Shown: positions 28,037-36,758 of the stretch, piece after piece
How positions within the stretch are numbered: the first letter of the stretch is position 1
How the letters are laid out: each line of letters opens with the position of its first letter
Assembly (NCBI GenBank): GCA_019449415.1
Contig: JAGRPP010000017.1
Span: forward strand, 62,001-126,000
Direction: 5' to 3'
Origin: Geothrix sp.
Lineage (GTDB): Bacteria > Acidobacteriota > Holophagae > Holophagales > Holophagaceae
DNA: 64,000 bases
Made by a program: the position numbers and the translations under genes
The notes under the pieces: generated by a model
Database searches by the model: none
Seen by the model: only the letters and a program-made list of their open reading frames with translations
Told to the model about the DNA's origin: nothing

Positions 28037-28828
28037 TCAGCGTTCCAGCTGCCGCATCCACTCCTGGATCTCGGGGTCGGGATCGGGGCTGAGGTGCAGG
28101 GCCATGCGCAGGTCGATGAGGGCCTGTCCGGGCTCGTCGCGCTGCAGGTGGATGAAGGCGCGTTCCTTGTGGGCCCTTGGATTGCTGGGCTCGAGGAGGA
28201 TGAGGTGGGTGCCGGTCCAGAGGGCCTCTTCCCAGTCCTCCGCATGCATGAAGCGCAGGTGCAGGTTCCGCACAAGGCGGACGAGGATCTGGCGATCGGG
28301 TGCGGGGCTGAGCATGTCCCGGTGGAAGGCCACGCGGCCGGCGGTGGCGGACTTCACCAACTCGGCTCCGCCCTCCTCGCCCACGGGCCGCCCCTGGTGG
28401 AAGGGATCGAAGCAGAGCAGGCCGAAGTCCGTGCGCAGGGCGGCGATGAAGTGGCCCGGGAGCCTCACACCCACGGCGTCGAACCCCATGCGCCGAGCCA
28501 GGTCGATCCAGAGGATGGACAGCGAGATGGGTAGGCCCTTCCGCCGCGCAATCACGGCCGGAAGCAGCGCATTCAGCGGATCGTCGTAGGTCTCGCGGTC
28601 GCCGGTGAAGCCGAGTTCCGTGAAGAGCAGGTGGTTGAGCGCGTCCAGGGCCTTGTGGGTGTTCCAGGGCAGGGGCATGCGGCCCGCGAGGATGAAGGCC
28701 CACTCATTGAGCTGCAGGGCGACATGGTCGGGATCGGGATCATCCAGGGCCGGCGCCACGGCGTGCACGGCGCCTTCAGCCAGATTCCGGCACTCGGGAT
28801 CCTCGCGCAGGTACTCGAGCAGGGACAT
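28037..28828 (-). CDS. SirB1-like transglutaminase-fold protein with TPR tail
   Basis: 263 residues. The SirB1/transglutaminase-like block is clear: DPLNALLPAVIARRKGLPISLSILWIDLARRMGFDAVGVRLPGHFIAAL. The C-terminal third has repeat-like helices (WEEALWTGTHLILLEPSNPRAHKERAFIHLQRDEPGQALIDLRMALHLSPDPDPE). The function of the family is not established; E. coli SirB1 is linked loosely to regulator expression. It begins on the TGATG overlap with the small membrane protein, so the two and the phosphatase gene form an operon. Confidence 0.83.
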   Translation of the reverse strand: MSLLEYLREDPECRNLAEGAVHAVAPALDDPDPDHVALQLNEWAFILAGRMPLPWNTHKALDALNHLLFTELGFTGDRETYDDPLNALLPAVIARRKGLPISLSILWIDLARRMGFDAVGVRLPGHFIAALRTDFGLLCFDPFHQGRPVGEEGGAELVKSATAGRVAFHRDMLSPAPDRQILVRLVRNLHLRFMHAEDWEEALWTGTHLILLEPSNPRAHKERAFIHLQRDEPGQALIDLRMALHLSPDPDPEIQEWMRQLER

Positions 28829-29322
28829 CAGGCGCGCCGCTGGATGACCGCGCGGGCCACCAGCGCCAGCGCCAGAAGCGCCAGGGCGCCGTAGACCCAG
28901 CGCTGCCAGGCGGTGGTGGCCGCCTGCACCTTCTTGCCTTCCTCGGCCTTGCGAGCGTTCTCCTCCAGGGAGAGCTTGGACTGCGCCTCCCGGGCGTCCT
29001 TCACGGCCTTCTGGGCGGATTCGCGCGAGGCCTGCAGGTCCTTGGAGGCCGCTTCCTGCTCCTCCTGCACGCCCAGGACTGCGGCGCTCTTCCGCGGCGG
29101 GACCTGCTTGGGCAGGAAGGAGGCGGGCACGGCGGTGCCGTCATCCTCGTAGGAGGCGGGCGCCTGACTGTTCTCGATGGATTCCGTCAGGAGCTGGATG
29201 TCCTCCCGCAGCGCCTGTAGCACCTGGCCCTGACGGTGGAGCTGGGCGCCCTGGATCCAGAGCATCACCAGCTGGAGCGCCAGCAGGGCGGGGATGGTCC
29301 ATCGGAGGGTGGGGCGGCTCAT
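28828..29322 (-). CDS. small membrane protein with coiled coil
   Basis: 164 residues. One N-terminal membrane span (TIPALLALQLVMLWIQG), a long charged helical middle (EEQEAASKDLQASRESAQKAVKDAREAQSKL...) that looks like a periplasmic coiled coil, and one C-terminal span (WVYGALALLALALVARAVI). Not recognised. It overlaps the phosphatase gene stop by 4 bases (ATGA) and the SirB1 start by 1 base, so it is translated with both. Confidence 0.65.
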   Translation of the reverse strand: MSRPTLRWTIPALLALQLVMLWIQGAQLHRQGQVLQALREDIQLLTESIENSQAPASYEDDGTAVPASFLPKQVPPRKSAAVLGVQEEQEAASKDLQASRESAQKAVKDAREAQSKLSLEENARKAEEGKKVQAATTAWQRWVYGALALLALALVARAVIQRRA

Positions 29323-31874
29323 GCGTGCTCCCTTCCCAGGATAAACAGAGTCCGGTCATCGCGGTTCTGGGTATCGAAGGCGGCCACATCCTGGAAGACC
29401 GCTTCACAGGCGGCCCGGGGGCTGCCGGTGCCCCAGAGGCGGCGCAGCTGGTTGCCCAGGCGGCCCACGCCGTAGAGTTCGCCGTCCCGGTTCATGGCCT
29501 CGGACAGGCCATCGCTGTAGAGCACCATCCAGCCCTTGGGGGGTAGCACCCCTTCGATGACTTCCCAGTCGCCGGGACCCGCCGGGCGGAGGCCGAGGCC
29601 GCGGCCGTGGGGCGTCATCTCCGTGGAGCAGTCTTCCGACAGTCCCTGGAGTAGCAGCGCCCCGGGATGCCCGGCCCGCGCCAGCCGGTAGTTGCCGGCC
29701 TCGTCCCACTCCAGCAGGACCAGGGTGAGGAAGCCCCGCTGACCCAGCAGCTGCCGCAGGGTGTGGTCCAGCGAGCAGAGGATCTCCTCCAGGCGCTGGT
29801 CCTCGCGCTGGGCAGCCTGCTCGAGGAGCGCCGTGGCCTGAGCCATGTAGAGCGCTGCGGCGAGGCCTTTGCCGCAGATGTCGCCCACGGCGGCCAGCCA
29901 GTTGCCGCTGGGGCGCCGCTTGACGAAGAGCAGGTCGCCGCCGGTCTCCAGGGCGGGTTCGAGCCGCAGGGCAACCTGGAAGCCCGGGATGGGCGGCAGA
30001 TGGGAGGTGATCAGGCCCTCCTGGATGCGGCGGGCCGTTTCCAGTTCCTGGCTGAGCCGCTCCTGGGCCACGAGGCGCTGGTGCATGACGGCGGTCTCCA
30101 GCACCTGGCCGGCGGCCAGGGCCACTTCGCGCAGCAGCTCGCGGTCCTCCCGGCCGTAGTTCAATTCGGCGTATTTGCCTCCCAGCAGGACGGCGCTGTG
30201 GGGTTGGTCCCCAGCCACGATGAGCAGGAGCAGCTGGGCCTCCAGGGCATCCACATGGGCCCGCACGCCTTCGCCCTGTTCGCGGATCCAATCGGCTTCC
30301 TCGCTGCCCAGGCCCAGCACCAGCTCGCGATTCTCGCGGGCGAGGCGGAGCAGCCCTGGGGGGAGCCGGAGGGGCTGGGGCGGAAAGTGCAGGCGGCGGT
30401 CGTCCCGGTCCACGGCCTCGGCAGCGGGCAGGAGGATCTGCCGCTCCTCGATGGGCAGCACTTCCAGGAACTGCGGCTGGAAGGCCTCGCCCAGGGCGCG
30501 GCGCAGGGATTTGATCAGGGCCTCTTCGCTGAAGCGCTTGCGGGGCTCCCGCACGGCGCTGAGGGCGATCTCGCGGGTGCTGGAGAAGTCCCGGCGGAAC
30601 CGCCTCCGGATGCCGCGGAGCAGGCGCCGCAGGGCCCACCCCAGGGGGAGCGCCAGCAGGCCGATGAGGGCCCCGGCCCAGCCGGACGGGATCGAGGAGA
30701 GGTGGGAGAAGGCCCAGGCCAGGCCGCCCAGGTAGGCCACGATCGTGATGCCGAGGATGGCCATGTAGCTCACCCACCGCAGCAGCACCTTCCGCACATC
30801 GAAGAGGCCGTGGCGGAAGATGGCGAAGGCGAAGCTCAGGGGCAGCAGGGGGGCCGGCAGCATGAAGATGAAGATCTGGCGGCGGAAGAGCAGGCTCTTC
30901 CCGTATTTCGCATCGAGCAGGGTCCAGGCCACCAGGTCGAGGCAGAGCACCGCCGCCACGATGAGCGAAGGCAGCAGGGCCCGGCGCAGCCGCTCGTGGG
31001 TCCGGAAAGTGCCCGCCAGGAAGAAGCCCAGTCCCGTGAGGGCGGCCACCACATAGAGCGGGATGGGCAGGCCGAAGGCACCCAGGGCGGCCTTGAGCAG
31101 GCCTTCGGGAGCCACGCCCGCCGGCGTGCGGAGGGCGCCGTCGGTGAAGATGGCCCACAGCCGGACGAAGAGCAGCCACAGGGAGAGCACCGCGAAGGTC
31201 CCGTACACGGCCTGGAGGAAGCGCCGGTTCCGGCGGAGTGCGAAGGCGTGCGGGAAGCGGAGGAAGAAGTGGATCCACAGCGGCGGCAGCAAGGCGATGG
31301 CGACGGCGGTCATCAGGGCGATGGCGATCCGCATGGCGATCGGTGCGTTGCCCGATAGCGTGGCCCCCGACATCAGCAGTGCCGTGGCCGCCAGGTAGAA
31401 GAAATGGCGGGAGGTCTTGCGCTCCGGGGCCGAAAGCACCACCAGCAGGCTGATGGCCCAGGCGAGGATGCCGTTCAGCAGCAGGGCCAGCTGCACCGGT
31501 TCCAGGGGCTTCACGAGACGCAGGGGCAGCAGGATCTGACGACCCTGGCGCTTCACCGTGTAGATCAGGATCGCGCCCTGGGGCTTGGCGTTGATGAAGC
31601 GCTGGGCCTTGAGCGTGCCTTCCTGGGTGGGCTCGAAGGCGCGGCCCTGAATTTTCACCAGCTCATCGCCCTCGAGGAGCCCAGCCTCCTCGGCCACGCC
31701 CTCGGGCAGGATCTCGCGGATGACGACCTTCCCGTTTTCCACCACCCAGGAGCACTGGTCATCCGAGGCGGCGTAGACCCACTGGTTGAGCGCGAAGGAA
31801 CCCAGCGCCAGCGTCAGGCAGGCGAAGCTGATCCACAGCAGGCGCCAACGGATGCGTTTGAGGTAGGGATTCAT
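29319..31874 (-). CDS. membrane PP2C/SpoIIE-type serine phosphatase with PDZ domain
   Basis: About 851 residues from the ATG at 31874. Order: one membrane span (residues 10-32), a periplasmic PDZ domain (VIREILPEGVAEEAGLLEGDELVKIQGRAFEP), a seven-or-so-span membrane block ending AIFRHGLFDVRKVLLRW, a GAF-like region, then an RsbU/SpoIIE phosphatase: QEGLITSHLPPIPGF, ETGGDLLF, GDICGKGLAAALYMAQ, MVLYSDGLSEAMN and DDRTLFIL with the metal aspartates. By family it dephosphorylates an anti-anti-sigma factor in response to an envelope or small-molecule signal. No STAS or RsbW-like gene is adjacent, so the target is unknown. Confidence 0.88.
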   Translation of the reverse strand: MNPYLKRIRWRLLWISFACLTLALGSFALNQWVYAASDDQCSWVVENGKVVIREILPEGVAEEAGLLEGDELVKIQGRAFEPTQEGTLKAQRFINAKPQGAILIYTVKRQGRQILLPLRLVKPLEPVQLALLLNGILAWAISLLVVLSAPERKTSRHFFYLAATALLMSGATLSGNAPIAMRIAIALMTAVAIALLPPLWIHFFLRFPHAFALRRNRRFLQAVYGTFAVLSLWLLFVRLWAIFTDGALRTPAGVAPEGLLKAALGAFGLPIPLYVVAALTGLGFFLAGTFRTHERLRRALLPSLIVAAVLCLDLVAWTLLDAKYGKSLLFRRQIFIFMLPAPLLPLSFAFAIFRHGLFDVRKVLLRWVSYMAILGITIVAYLGGLAWAFSHLSSIPSGWAGALIGLLALPLGWALRRLLRGIRRRFRRDFSSTREIALSAVREPRKRFSEEALIKSLRRALGEAFQPQFLEVLPIEERQILLPAAEAVDRDDRRLHFPPQPLRLPPGLLRLARENRELVLGLGSEEADWIREQGEGVRAHVDALEAQLLLLIVAGDQPHSAVLLGGKYAELNYGREDRELLREVALAAGQVLETAVMHQRLVAQERLSQELETARRIQEGLITSHLPPIPGFQVALRLEPALETGGDLLFVKRRPSGNWLAAVGDICGKGLAAALYMAQATALLEQAAQREDQRLEEILCSLDHTLRQLLGQRGFLTLVLLEWDEAGNYRLARAGHPGALLLQGLSEDCSTEMTPHGRGLGLRPAGPGDWEVIEGVLPPKGWMVLYSDGLSEAMNRDGELYGVGRLGNQLRRLWGTGSPRAACEAVFQDVAAFDTQNRDDRTLFILGREHA

Positions 31875-32634
31875 GGTGCCTTTGTGGGAATATGCCCGGA
31901 TGGAGCGGATCTCGCGGAACGATCGGGCCTGCTGGGTGCTGGTGGGCGGAAGGCGACGGCTGGGTCGGGCCCTGGCGGAGGATCTGGCCAGGGACCACGA
32001 CCTGGTGCTGACCAGCTCTGGGCCCTGGGATGGGGAAACCTGGGTGGATGACTTGTCGGAGACGGCGCGGATCCGGATGCTGCAGTGGGATGCCGAGAAT
32101 CCGGAACTGGTGTCCCGCATGATGGCAGATCTGGACAGGTTGGCGTCAGATGGATGGGCGATTTCCGGCGCGGTGATCCTGGCCGGGACCTTCCCGAAAA
32201 GCCCCTTCGGCACCTGGACGCCAGACCTCCTCGAGGCCACCTGGCGCATGAACCTGAGCTTCCCGTTCCTCTGCGCCCAGGCCTTGGGACCGCGGCTCGT
32301 CGCTGGCGCCTGCCTCCAGCTCCTGTTGGACACCTCCATCCACCACCCCTGGCTCGAACGATTGCCCTACAGCGCCACCAAGGCCGGCCTGGCCGCCCTC
32401 GTGCCGGGGCTCGCCCAGCTGCTGGCGCCGAAGGTGCGGGTGGTCGGCCATGCCCTGGGGGCGGTGCTGCCGGCGGAAGGGAGCGATGCCGGCTTCCTGG
32501 CTCAACGCACCCTGCTCAAGCGCCTGGGAGATCCCGCCGACCTCTGCCGCGCGGTGCGCTTCGCCGCCGACAGTCCCTTCCTCACGGGCGACATCCTGAC
32601 CCAGGACGGTGGGCGGCGCTGGGTGGACCGATGA
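31873..32634 (+). CDS. short-chain dehydrogenase/reductase, pteridine-reductase-like
   Basis: 253 residues if the ATG at 31873 is used; an ATG at 31900 gives 244. The Rossmann glycine motif is VLVGGRRRLGRALA, the active Tyr-X3-Lys is YSATKAG and a serine lies upstream in LDTSIHHPWL. The run of three arginines before Leu-Gly resembles FolM and pteridine reductases, which bind NADPH. Next to it, with an ATGA overlap, is queE, whose pathway also handles a reduced pterin; the link is suggestive only. Its start shares a CATG with the divergent phosphatase gene. Confidence 0.75.
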   Translation: MVPLWEYARMERISRNDRACWVLVGGRRRLGRALAEDLARDHDLVLTSSGPWDGETWVDDLSETARIRMLQWDAENPELVSRMMADLDRLASDGWAISGAVILAGTFPKSPFGTWTPDLLEATWRMNLSFPFLCAQALGPRLVAGACLQLLLDTSIHHPWLERLPYSATKAGLAALVPGLAQLLAPKVRVVGHALGAVLPAEGSDAGFLAQRTLLKRLGDPADLCRAVRFAADSPFLTGDILTQDGGRRWVDR

Positions 32635-33299
32635 AGGTCAAGGTCAACGAGGTCTTCCACAGCATCCAGGGGGAGGGCGCCCGGATCGGCCGGCCCTGTC
32701 TGTTCATCCGCCTCACGGGCTGCCCGCTGCGCTGCTCCTATTGCGACACGGCGTACGCCTTCTACGACGGGACCCTGCGGGAGCTGGATGACCTGCTCGC
32801 CGAAACACGGCAGCGCCTCGGCCCGCCTCGGAAAGGACCCAACGCTCCCTTCGTGGAACTGACCGGCGGCGAGCCCTTGGCCCATCCCCAGGCTCCGGAG
32901 CTGCTTCAGGCCCTGCTGAACCTGGGCTATGAAGTGGCCCTGGAAACGGCCGGCAGCCACGACCTGGCGGCCGTTCCCCGGGAGGTCATCAAGATCGTGG
33001 ACCGCAAGACCCCGGGCAGCGGCGAGGTCCACCGCTGGCTCGAAACCAACCTCGACCACATGGTTCCCGGCCAGGACGAGCTGAAGTTCGTCTTGTGCGA
33101 CCGGGCCGACTACGAGTGGGCCCGGGACTGGTGTGCCGAGCGGCAGGTGTGGGACCGCCTGGAAGTGCTCTTCAGCCCCGTGTGGGGCAGCCTCGATCCG
33201 GCCTGGCTGGCCGAACGGATCGTCGCCGACAACCTGCCCGTGCGCCTGCAGGTGCAGCTGCACAAGGTCATCTGGGGCGCGGAGAAGAAGGGGGTCTGA
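32631..33299 (+). CDS. queE: 7-carboxy-7-deazaguanine synthase
   Basis: 222 residues. Radical SAM enzyme of queuosine synthesis: VNEVFHSIQGEGARIGRPCLFIRLTGCPLRCSYCDTAYAF with the cluster cysteines Cys31, Cys35 and Cys38 (Cys-X3-Cys-X2-Cys), then FVELTGGEPL and VALETAGSHDL. It turns 6-carboxytetrahydropterin into 7-carboxy-7-deazaguanine. queC, queD and queF are not in the window. Coupled to the SDR by ATGA. Confidence 0.93.
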   Translation: MKVKVNEVFHSIQGEGARIGRPCLFIRLTGCPLRCSYCDTAYAFYDGTLRELDDLLAETRQRLGPPRKGPNAPFVELTGGEPLAHPQAPELLQALLNLGYEVALETAGSHDLAAVPREVIKIVDRKTPGSGEVHRWLETNLDHMVPGQDELKFVLCDRADYEWARDWCAERQVWDRLEVLFSPVWGSLDPAWLAERIVADNLPVRLQVQLHKVIWGAEKKGV

Positions 33300-33396
33300 G
33301 GGGGCCTCGATGAGGATCGAATAAATTCACCCGTTCGTCATCAGCTGGACCCGGCGTGGTCAAGGGCTGGAACGATAAGGGAGGACGGAGCGTGCC

Positions 33397-33852
33397 ATGC
33401 TGCGTCAGATTCGACCCTTGTACCACCCCCGTGCGGCCCGATGCCTGGGGGCTGCGGTCCTCGTCGCCGTCCTGCCTGCGGCGCCCCTTCTGGCCGAAGG
33501 GGTCCCGGTGGAAGAGGCGGCCAAGTTCCTCCTGATCCTGGCCGGCAGCGCGGGCTCGGAAGGGCGGGTCGCCTGCAGGGAACTCGACATGGTCATCCAG
33601 CTCAAGAAGGCCGACATTTCGGTGGACGCCAAAGCCAATGTGGCCTGGTCCTTCACCTCGGATCAGACCCGGTTCTATGCCGGCCAGGGCAAGCTCGTCG
33701 TGTGCAGCAGCCGGAAGCTGTTCGCGGATGGTGGCGCCATCGCCTTCGAGCGGATCGGAGGTCGGCTGACGGTCTTCGTCCATCAGGCCAACCTGAAGGG
33801 AAGTGGCGTCGGCCTTCCCGAATCCTTTCTCCGGATGGCCGTGAAGGTCTAG
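33397..33852 (+). CDS. YfiR-like (DUF4154) exported protein
   Basis: 151 residues with a signal peptide-like start (LGAAVLVAVLPAAPLLA). The end of the domain, ADGGAIAFERIGGRLTVFVHQANLKGSGVGLPESFLRMAVKV, matches the glycine turn and final helix of YfiR/DUF4154 proteins, which in Pseudomonas sense the periplasm and restrain the cyclase YfiN. No cyclase gene is beside it, although a diguanylate cyclase is encoded at 55491. GGGAGG is upstream of the ATG. Family call moderate. Confidence 0.6.
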   Translation: MLRQIRPLYHPRAARCLGAAVLVAVLPAAPLLAEGVPVEEAAKFLLILAGSAGSEGRVACRELDMVIQLKKADISVDAKANVAWSFTSDQTRFYAGQGKLVVCSSRKLFADGGAIAFERIGGRLTVFVHQANLKGSGVGLPESFLRMAVKV

Positions 33853-33870
33853 CCGGGTTTGGGGTGGCGG

Positions 33871-34749
33871 CTATTTTCCGGCCTTCCACCCCGCCCGCTC
33901 CTTCTCGAGGTTTTCAGTGTATTCCTTGGGGGCCTTGCCCTTGGAGAGGTTGATGGCCTTTTCGAGCTGGGCGAGGGCCTCGGGCATTCGCTTGGCATCC
34001 TTGTAGATCCGGGCGGCGGTCTCGTGGTTCCAGAAGCTGTCCCCGGCCTTGAGGCTCTTCTCGATCCACAGGAGGGCCTTCTGGGGTTCGATGCCCTGGG
34101 CCTGGCAGTAGGCGGCGGCCTGATACCAGGGCACCCAGTCGGTCTCGGGGGCCTTCCTCAGGGTGCTTTCCAGGTGGGCCCAGTAGATCCCCTTGGTGTC
34201 GAAGGCCACCGGGAAGCTCACGCGCAGCTTCTCCCAGCCCAGTTCGACCGTGGCGTCTCCGGTTCCGGTGGGGATCACCCGGTAGTCCAGGTATTCGAGA
34301 AAGGGTCCGGCCTGAGGCGTGGCCTCCCAGCGCACCAGATCCTCCTCGGCCTTGTACTCGTAGGCCCCCCACTGCTTGGCCTTCTTGTTGAGGATGAGGG
34401 TCCAGGCCTTCTCGCCGGGAACGACGAAGAAGCCGTACGAGCCCGCAGGCACCTCCTTGCCCGCCACCTTGGCGGCATGGCTGAAGGTGATCACGGTGGC
34501 GCTGTTGGCGCCGGCCCGCCACACCTGGCCGAAGGGCACTAGGTCGCCCCAGACCTTGCGGCCCTTCACGGCAGGGCGGGCGAAGGCGAGGTCGATCTTG
34601 CTGATGCCGATTTCCTGCGACACCGTGCAGGCAGGGCTCACCCGCAAGGGCGTCAGGCGCACGGGCGCGGGCTTGTCCTGGGTGGTCTGGGCGGCGAGGG
34701 GAAGGGCAACCGCGGCGGCGAGAAGGGCAGGGAGAAACAGGCTGCGCAT
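33871..34749 (-). CDS. exported DUF2911 protein
   Basis: 292 residues with a signal peptide (MRSLFLPALLAAAVALPLAAQ). The DUF2911 core is present: KIDLAFARPAVKGRKVWGDLVPFGQVWRAGANSATVITFSHAAKVAGKEVPAGSYGFFVVPGEKAWTLILN is split here into PAVKGRKVWG, QVWRAGANSATVI and VPAGSYGFFVVPG. The C-terminal part has TPR-like helices (DSFWNHETAARIYKDAKRMPEALAQLEKAI). Function unknown; common in Bacteroidota and Acidobacteriota. Confidence 0.88.
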   Translation of the reverse strand: MRSLFLPALLAAAVALPLAAQTTQDKPAPVRLTPLRVSPACTVSQEIGISKIDLAFARPAVKGRKVWGDLVPFGQVWRAGANSATVITFSHAAKVAGKEVPAGSYGFFVVPGEKAWTLILNKKAKQWGAYEYKAEEDLVRWEATPQAGPFLEYLDYRVIPTGTGDATVELGWEKLRVSFPVAFDTKGIYWAHLESTLRKAPETDWVPWYQAAAYCQAQGIEPQKALLWIEKSLKAGDSFWNHETAARIYKDAKRMPEALAQLEKAINLSKGKAPKEYTENLEKERAGWKAGK

Positions 34750-34796
34750 GGGGATCTCCGGGATGGGGATCCAGCTTACCGGGTTCCGCCTGGGCC

Positions 34797-36728
34797 TCAG
34801 CGCGGTTCTTCGACGAGGGGCTGGGCCTTGGCCGGGGCCTTAGGCGGCGCGCCCAGGAACCGCCCTGGCTGGCGGTTGAAGGCCTTGAGGAGGCCGATCC
34901 CGAGGCGGCGCCCTGCGCGCCCGCTCAGGTCGCGGGCCCGCAGGGCGGTCCAGAGGGCCAGGGCGAAGGAGAAGGCGAAGTTCATGACCCCGATGAAGGC
35001 AATGCCCAGCAGGCCCCAGAGCACCTCGCGCCAGGCCAGGTTACCTTCCAGCCAGAGGCTGGCCGAAGCCAGGGCCAGGGAGGCGGCCTGGAGGGTGACA
35101 TGGCGGACCTCCAGGTGGATGCCTGCGAAGGCGAAGGCCATGGGCACGAAGACCAGCAGGCCGCCGAGGGCCGAATAGCCGGCGAAGCCCGCCAGATGCC
35201 GATGGATGAAGCGGCCCAGGGCGGCCGCGCCAGCCTGCCCGAGCCAGCCCTGGAGGCGGTGGTTCTGGGCCAGGGCCTCGGGCAGGCAGCGATAGGCGCT
35301 CCAGTTGGCGGTCCAGCCCGCGGCCAGGCTGGAGAGCCAGAGCAGCACGCCGGTCATGGCCGCGTAGACCAGGGTCCAGCCGTGGAAGGGGTGCGTGCCG
35401 TGCAAGCCGTGCAGGGCGGATTCGGTTCCCAGGGGGCCATGGCCCGTGGCCCAGGCCCAGAGGGCGGCGATGCCCAGGGCCGCGGGGATCGTCGCCAGCA
35501 CATTTCCCAGGGTGGCGATGACCTGGGTGCGTGTGATGGCCGCCACGAGTTCGATCTCGCGGGCCTGGTCGTCCCCTTCTTCCAGCGCCCGGGCCAGGGC
35601 GGCGGCGGTCATGGCGGGCTGCTTGGAAGCGAGGCTGAAGCCCATCAGCTGCATGGCGCAGAAGCTGATGGCGTAATTGGCGGAGAGGGTGAGGCCCGCG
35701 AGCAGGGGCGCCAAGGGCAGGGCGGTGAAGGCCGCCTTGAGCAGGGCCGTGAGCGAGGTGACCAGGCCGCCCCCGGCGGCGGAACGGCCCATGGCCCACC
35801 ACTCCGCCCGGTCCCGGGCGATGTAGTGCTCGCCGGTCTCGCCGGTGTGCTCGACGACCTTGCGGGCCAGGCGCTTGACCACCGTGCGCAGCAGGAATCG
35901 CAGCCCGTGCTGGGAAGCGCTCCCCCGCACCAGCTCGGCGGCCAGGGCCGTACCGTCCCCCCGGGCCCCGGCGAAGTCGAGCAGCTGGTCGATACGCGCC
36001 AGCTGGGCCTCCAGCAGTTCGAGCCGGAACACCAGGTCCGTGGAGACGCCCCGGGCTTCGAGGCTCGCGTGAGCCCTGGCCAGGGTGGCCACGCAGGCCG
36101 TGCGGCAGGCCTCCCAGGCCGCGCGGGCTGAGGCGTCCAGGGGACGATCCGCAGCTTCCTGGACGGCCCGGGTGAGGTGGAAGAAGGGCGAATCCGCGTC
36201 GCTGCCTTCGGGGCTCAGCGCCAGCAGATCGCGCGAGAGACCCACGGCGGCGGCCCGGTGGGACAGCAGGCAGGCGGCGTGGACCCAAGTCTCCTGCGGC
36301 GGTGTCAGGATGCCACCCCAGGCGGCCCGGAGGTCTTCGGGCAGGGATTCGATCCAGGCCGCATCGGCCTCCTTCAGATTCAACCGGTCCAGCAGGGCGT
36401 AGAGATCCCCCTCGGGATCCAGACGGGGGATGAGGTGGTCCGCCAGGCGCAGGAAGCCTTCGCCCATCAGGGTCGTGCGGTCCGGCAGGCCCGTCTCCGC
36501 CAGCAGGCGGATGGCCGAGGCATGATTCCAGGCCTCGGCCAGGGGGCCCGTGAGACCTCGTTCAGCCAGGGCTCCGAGAAGGTACCGCAACTGGGCGGTG
36601 CGGTGGGGCTCCCCTCCCGCGGGGGCCTCCGGCGAGGCCGCCAGCAGCCAGCGGAGCAGGGGCTCCGGCCTCGGCGAGCCACCGAGCAGCACATCATCCA
36701 GCCTGAGGTCGGGCAGGGGCATCGGCAA
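34797..36728 (-). CDS. Gcr-family ('site-specific recombinase') multi-span membrane protein
   Basis: 643 residues. The family block is THTGETGEHYIARDRAEWWAMGRSAAGGG-like: here VVEHTGETGEHYIARDRAE, SAAGGGLVTSLTALLK and ALSFCAMQ-like SFCAMQLMGFSLASKQPAMTA. Family members are often labelled site-specific recombinase, after gonococcal Gcr. The sequence shows a helical N-terminal half and seven or more membrane spans, with no tyrosine or serine recombinase motif, so an inner-membrane role is far more likely. Substrate unknown. Confidence 0.82.
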   Translation of the reverse strand: MPMPLPDLRLDDVLLGGSPRPEPLLRWLLAASPEAPAGGEPHRTAQLRYLLGALAERGLTGPLAEAWNHASAIRLLAETGLPDRTTLMGEGFLRLADHLIPRLDPEGDLYALLDRLNLKEADAAWIESLPEDLRAAWGGILTPPQETWVHAACLLSHRAAAVGLSRDLLALSPEGSDADSPFFHLTRAVQEAADRPLDASARAAWEACRTACVATLARAHASLEARGVSTDLVFRLELLEAQLARIDQLLDFAGARGDGTALAAELVRGSASQHGLRFLLRTVVKRLARKVVEHTGETGEHYIARDRAEWWAMGRSAAGGGLVTSLTALLKAAFTALPLAPLLAGLTLSANYAISFCAMQLMGFSLASKQPAMTAAALARALEEGDDQAREIELVAAITRTQVIATLGNVLATIPAALGIAALWAWATGHGPLGTESALHGLHGTHPFHGWTLVYAAMTGVLLWLSSLAAGWTANWSAYRCLPEALAQNHRLQGWLGQAGAAALGRFIHRHLAGFAGYSALGGLLVFVPMAFAFAGIHLEVRHVTLQAASLALASASLWLEGNLAWREVLWGLLGIAFIGVMNFAFSFALALWTALRARDLSGRAGRRLGIGLLKAFNRQPGRFLGAPPKAPAKAQPLVEEPR

Positions 36729-36758
36729 TCCTGGTGGAGACCTCAGGGTGCCACAAGC

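Noticed and set aside
34797-36728. Site-specific recombinase implying a mobile element
   Set aside because: Membrane protein without recombinase residues; no attachment sites, integrase or composition change around it.
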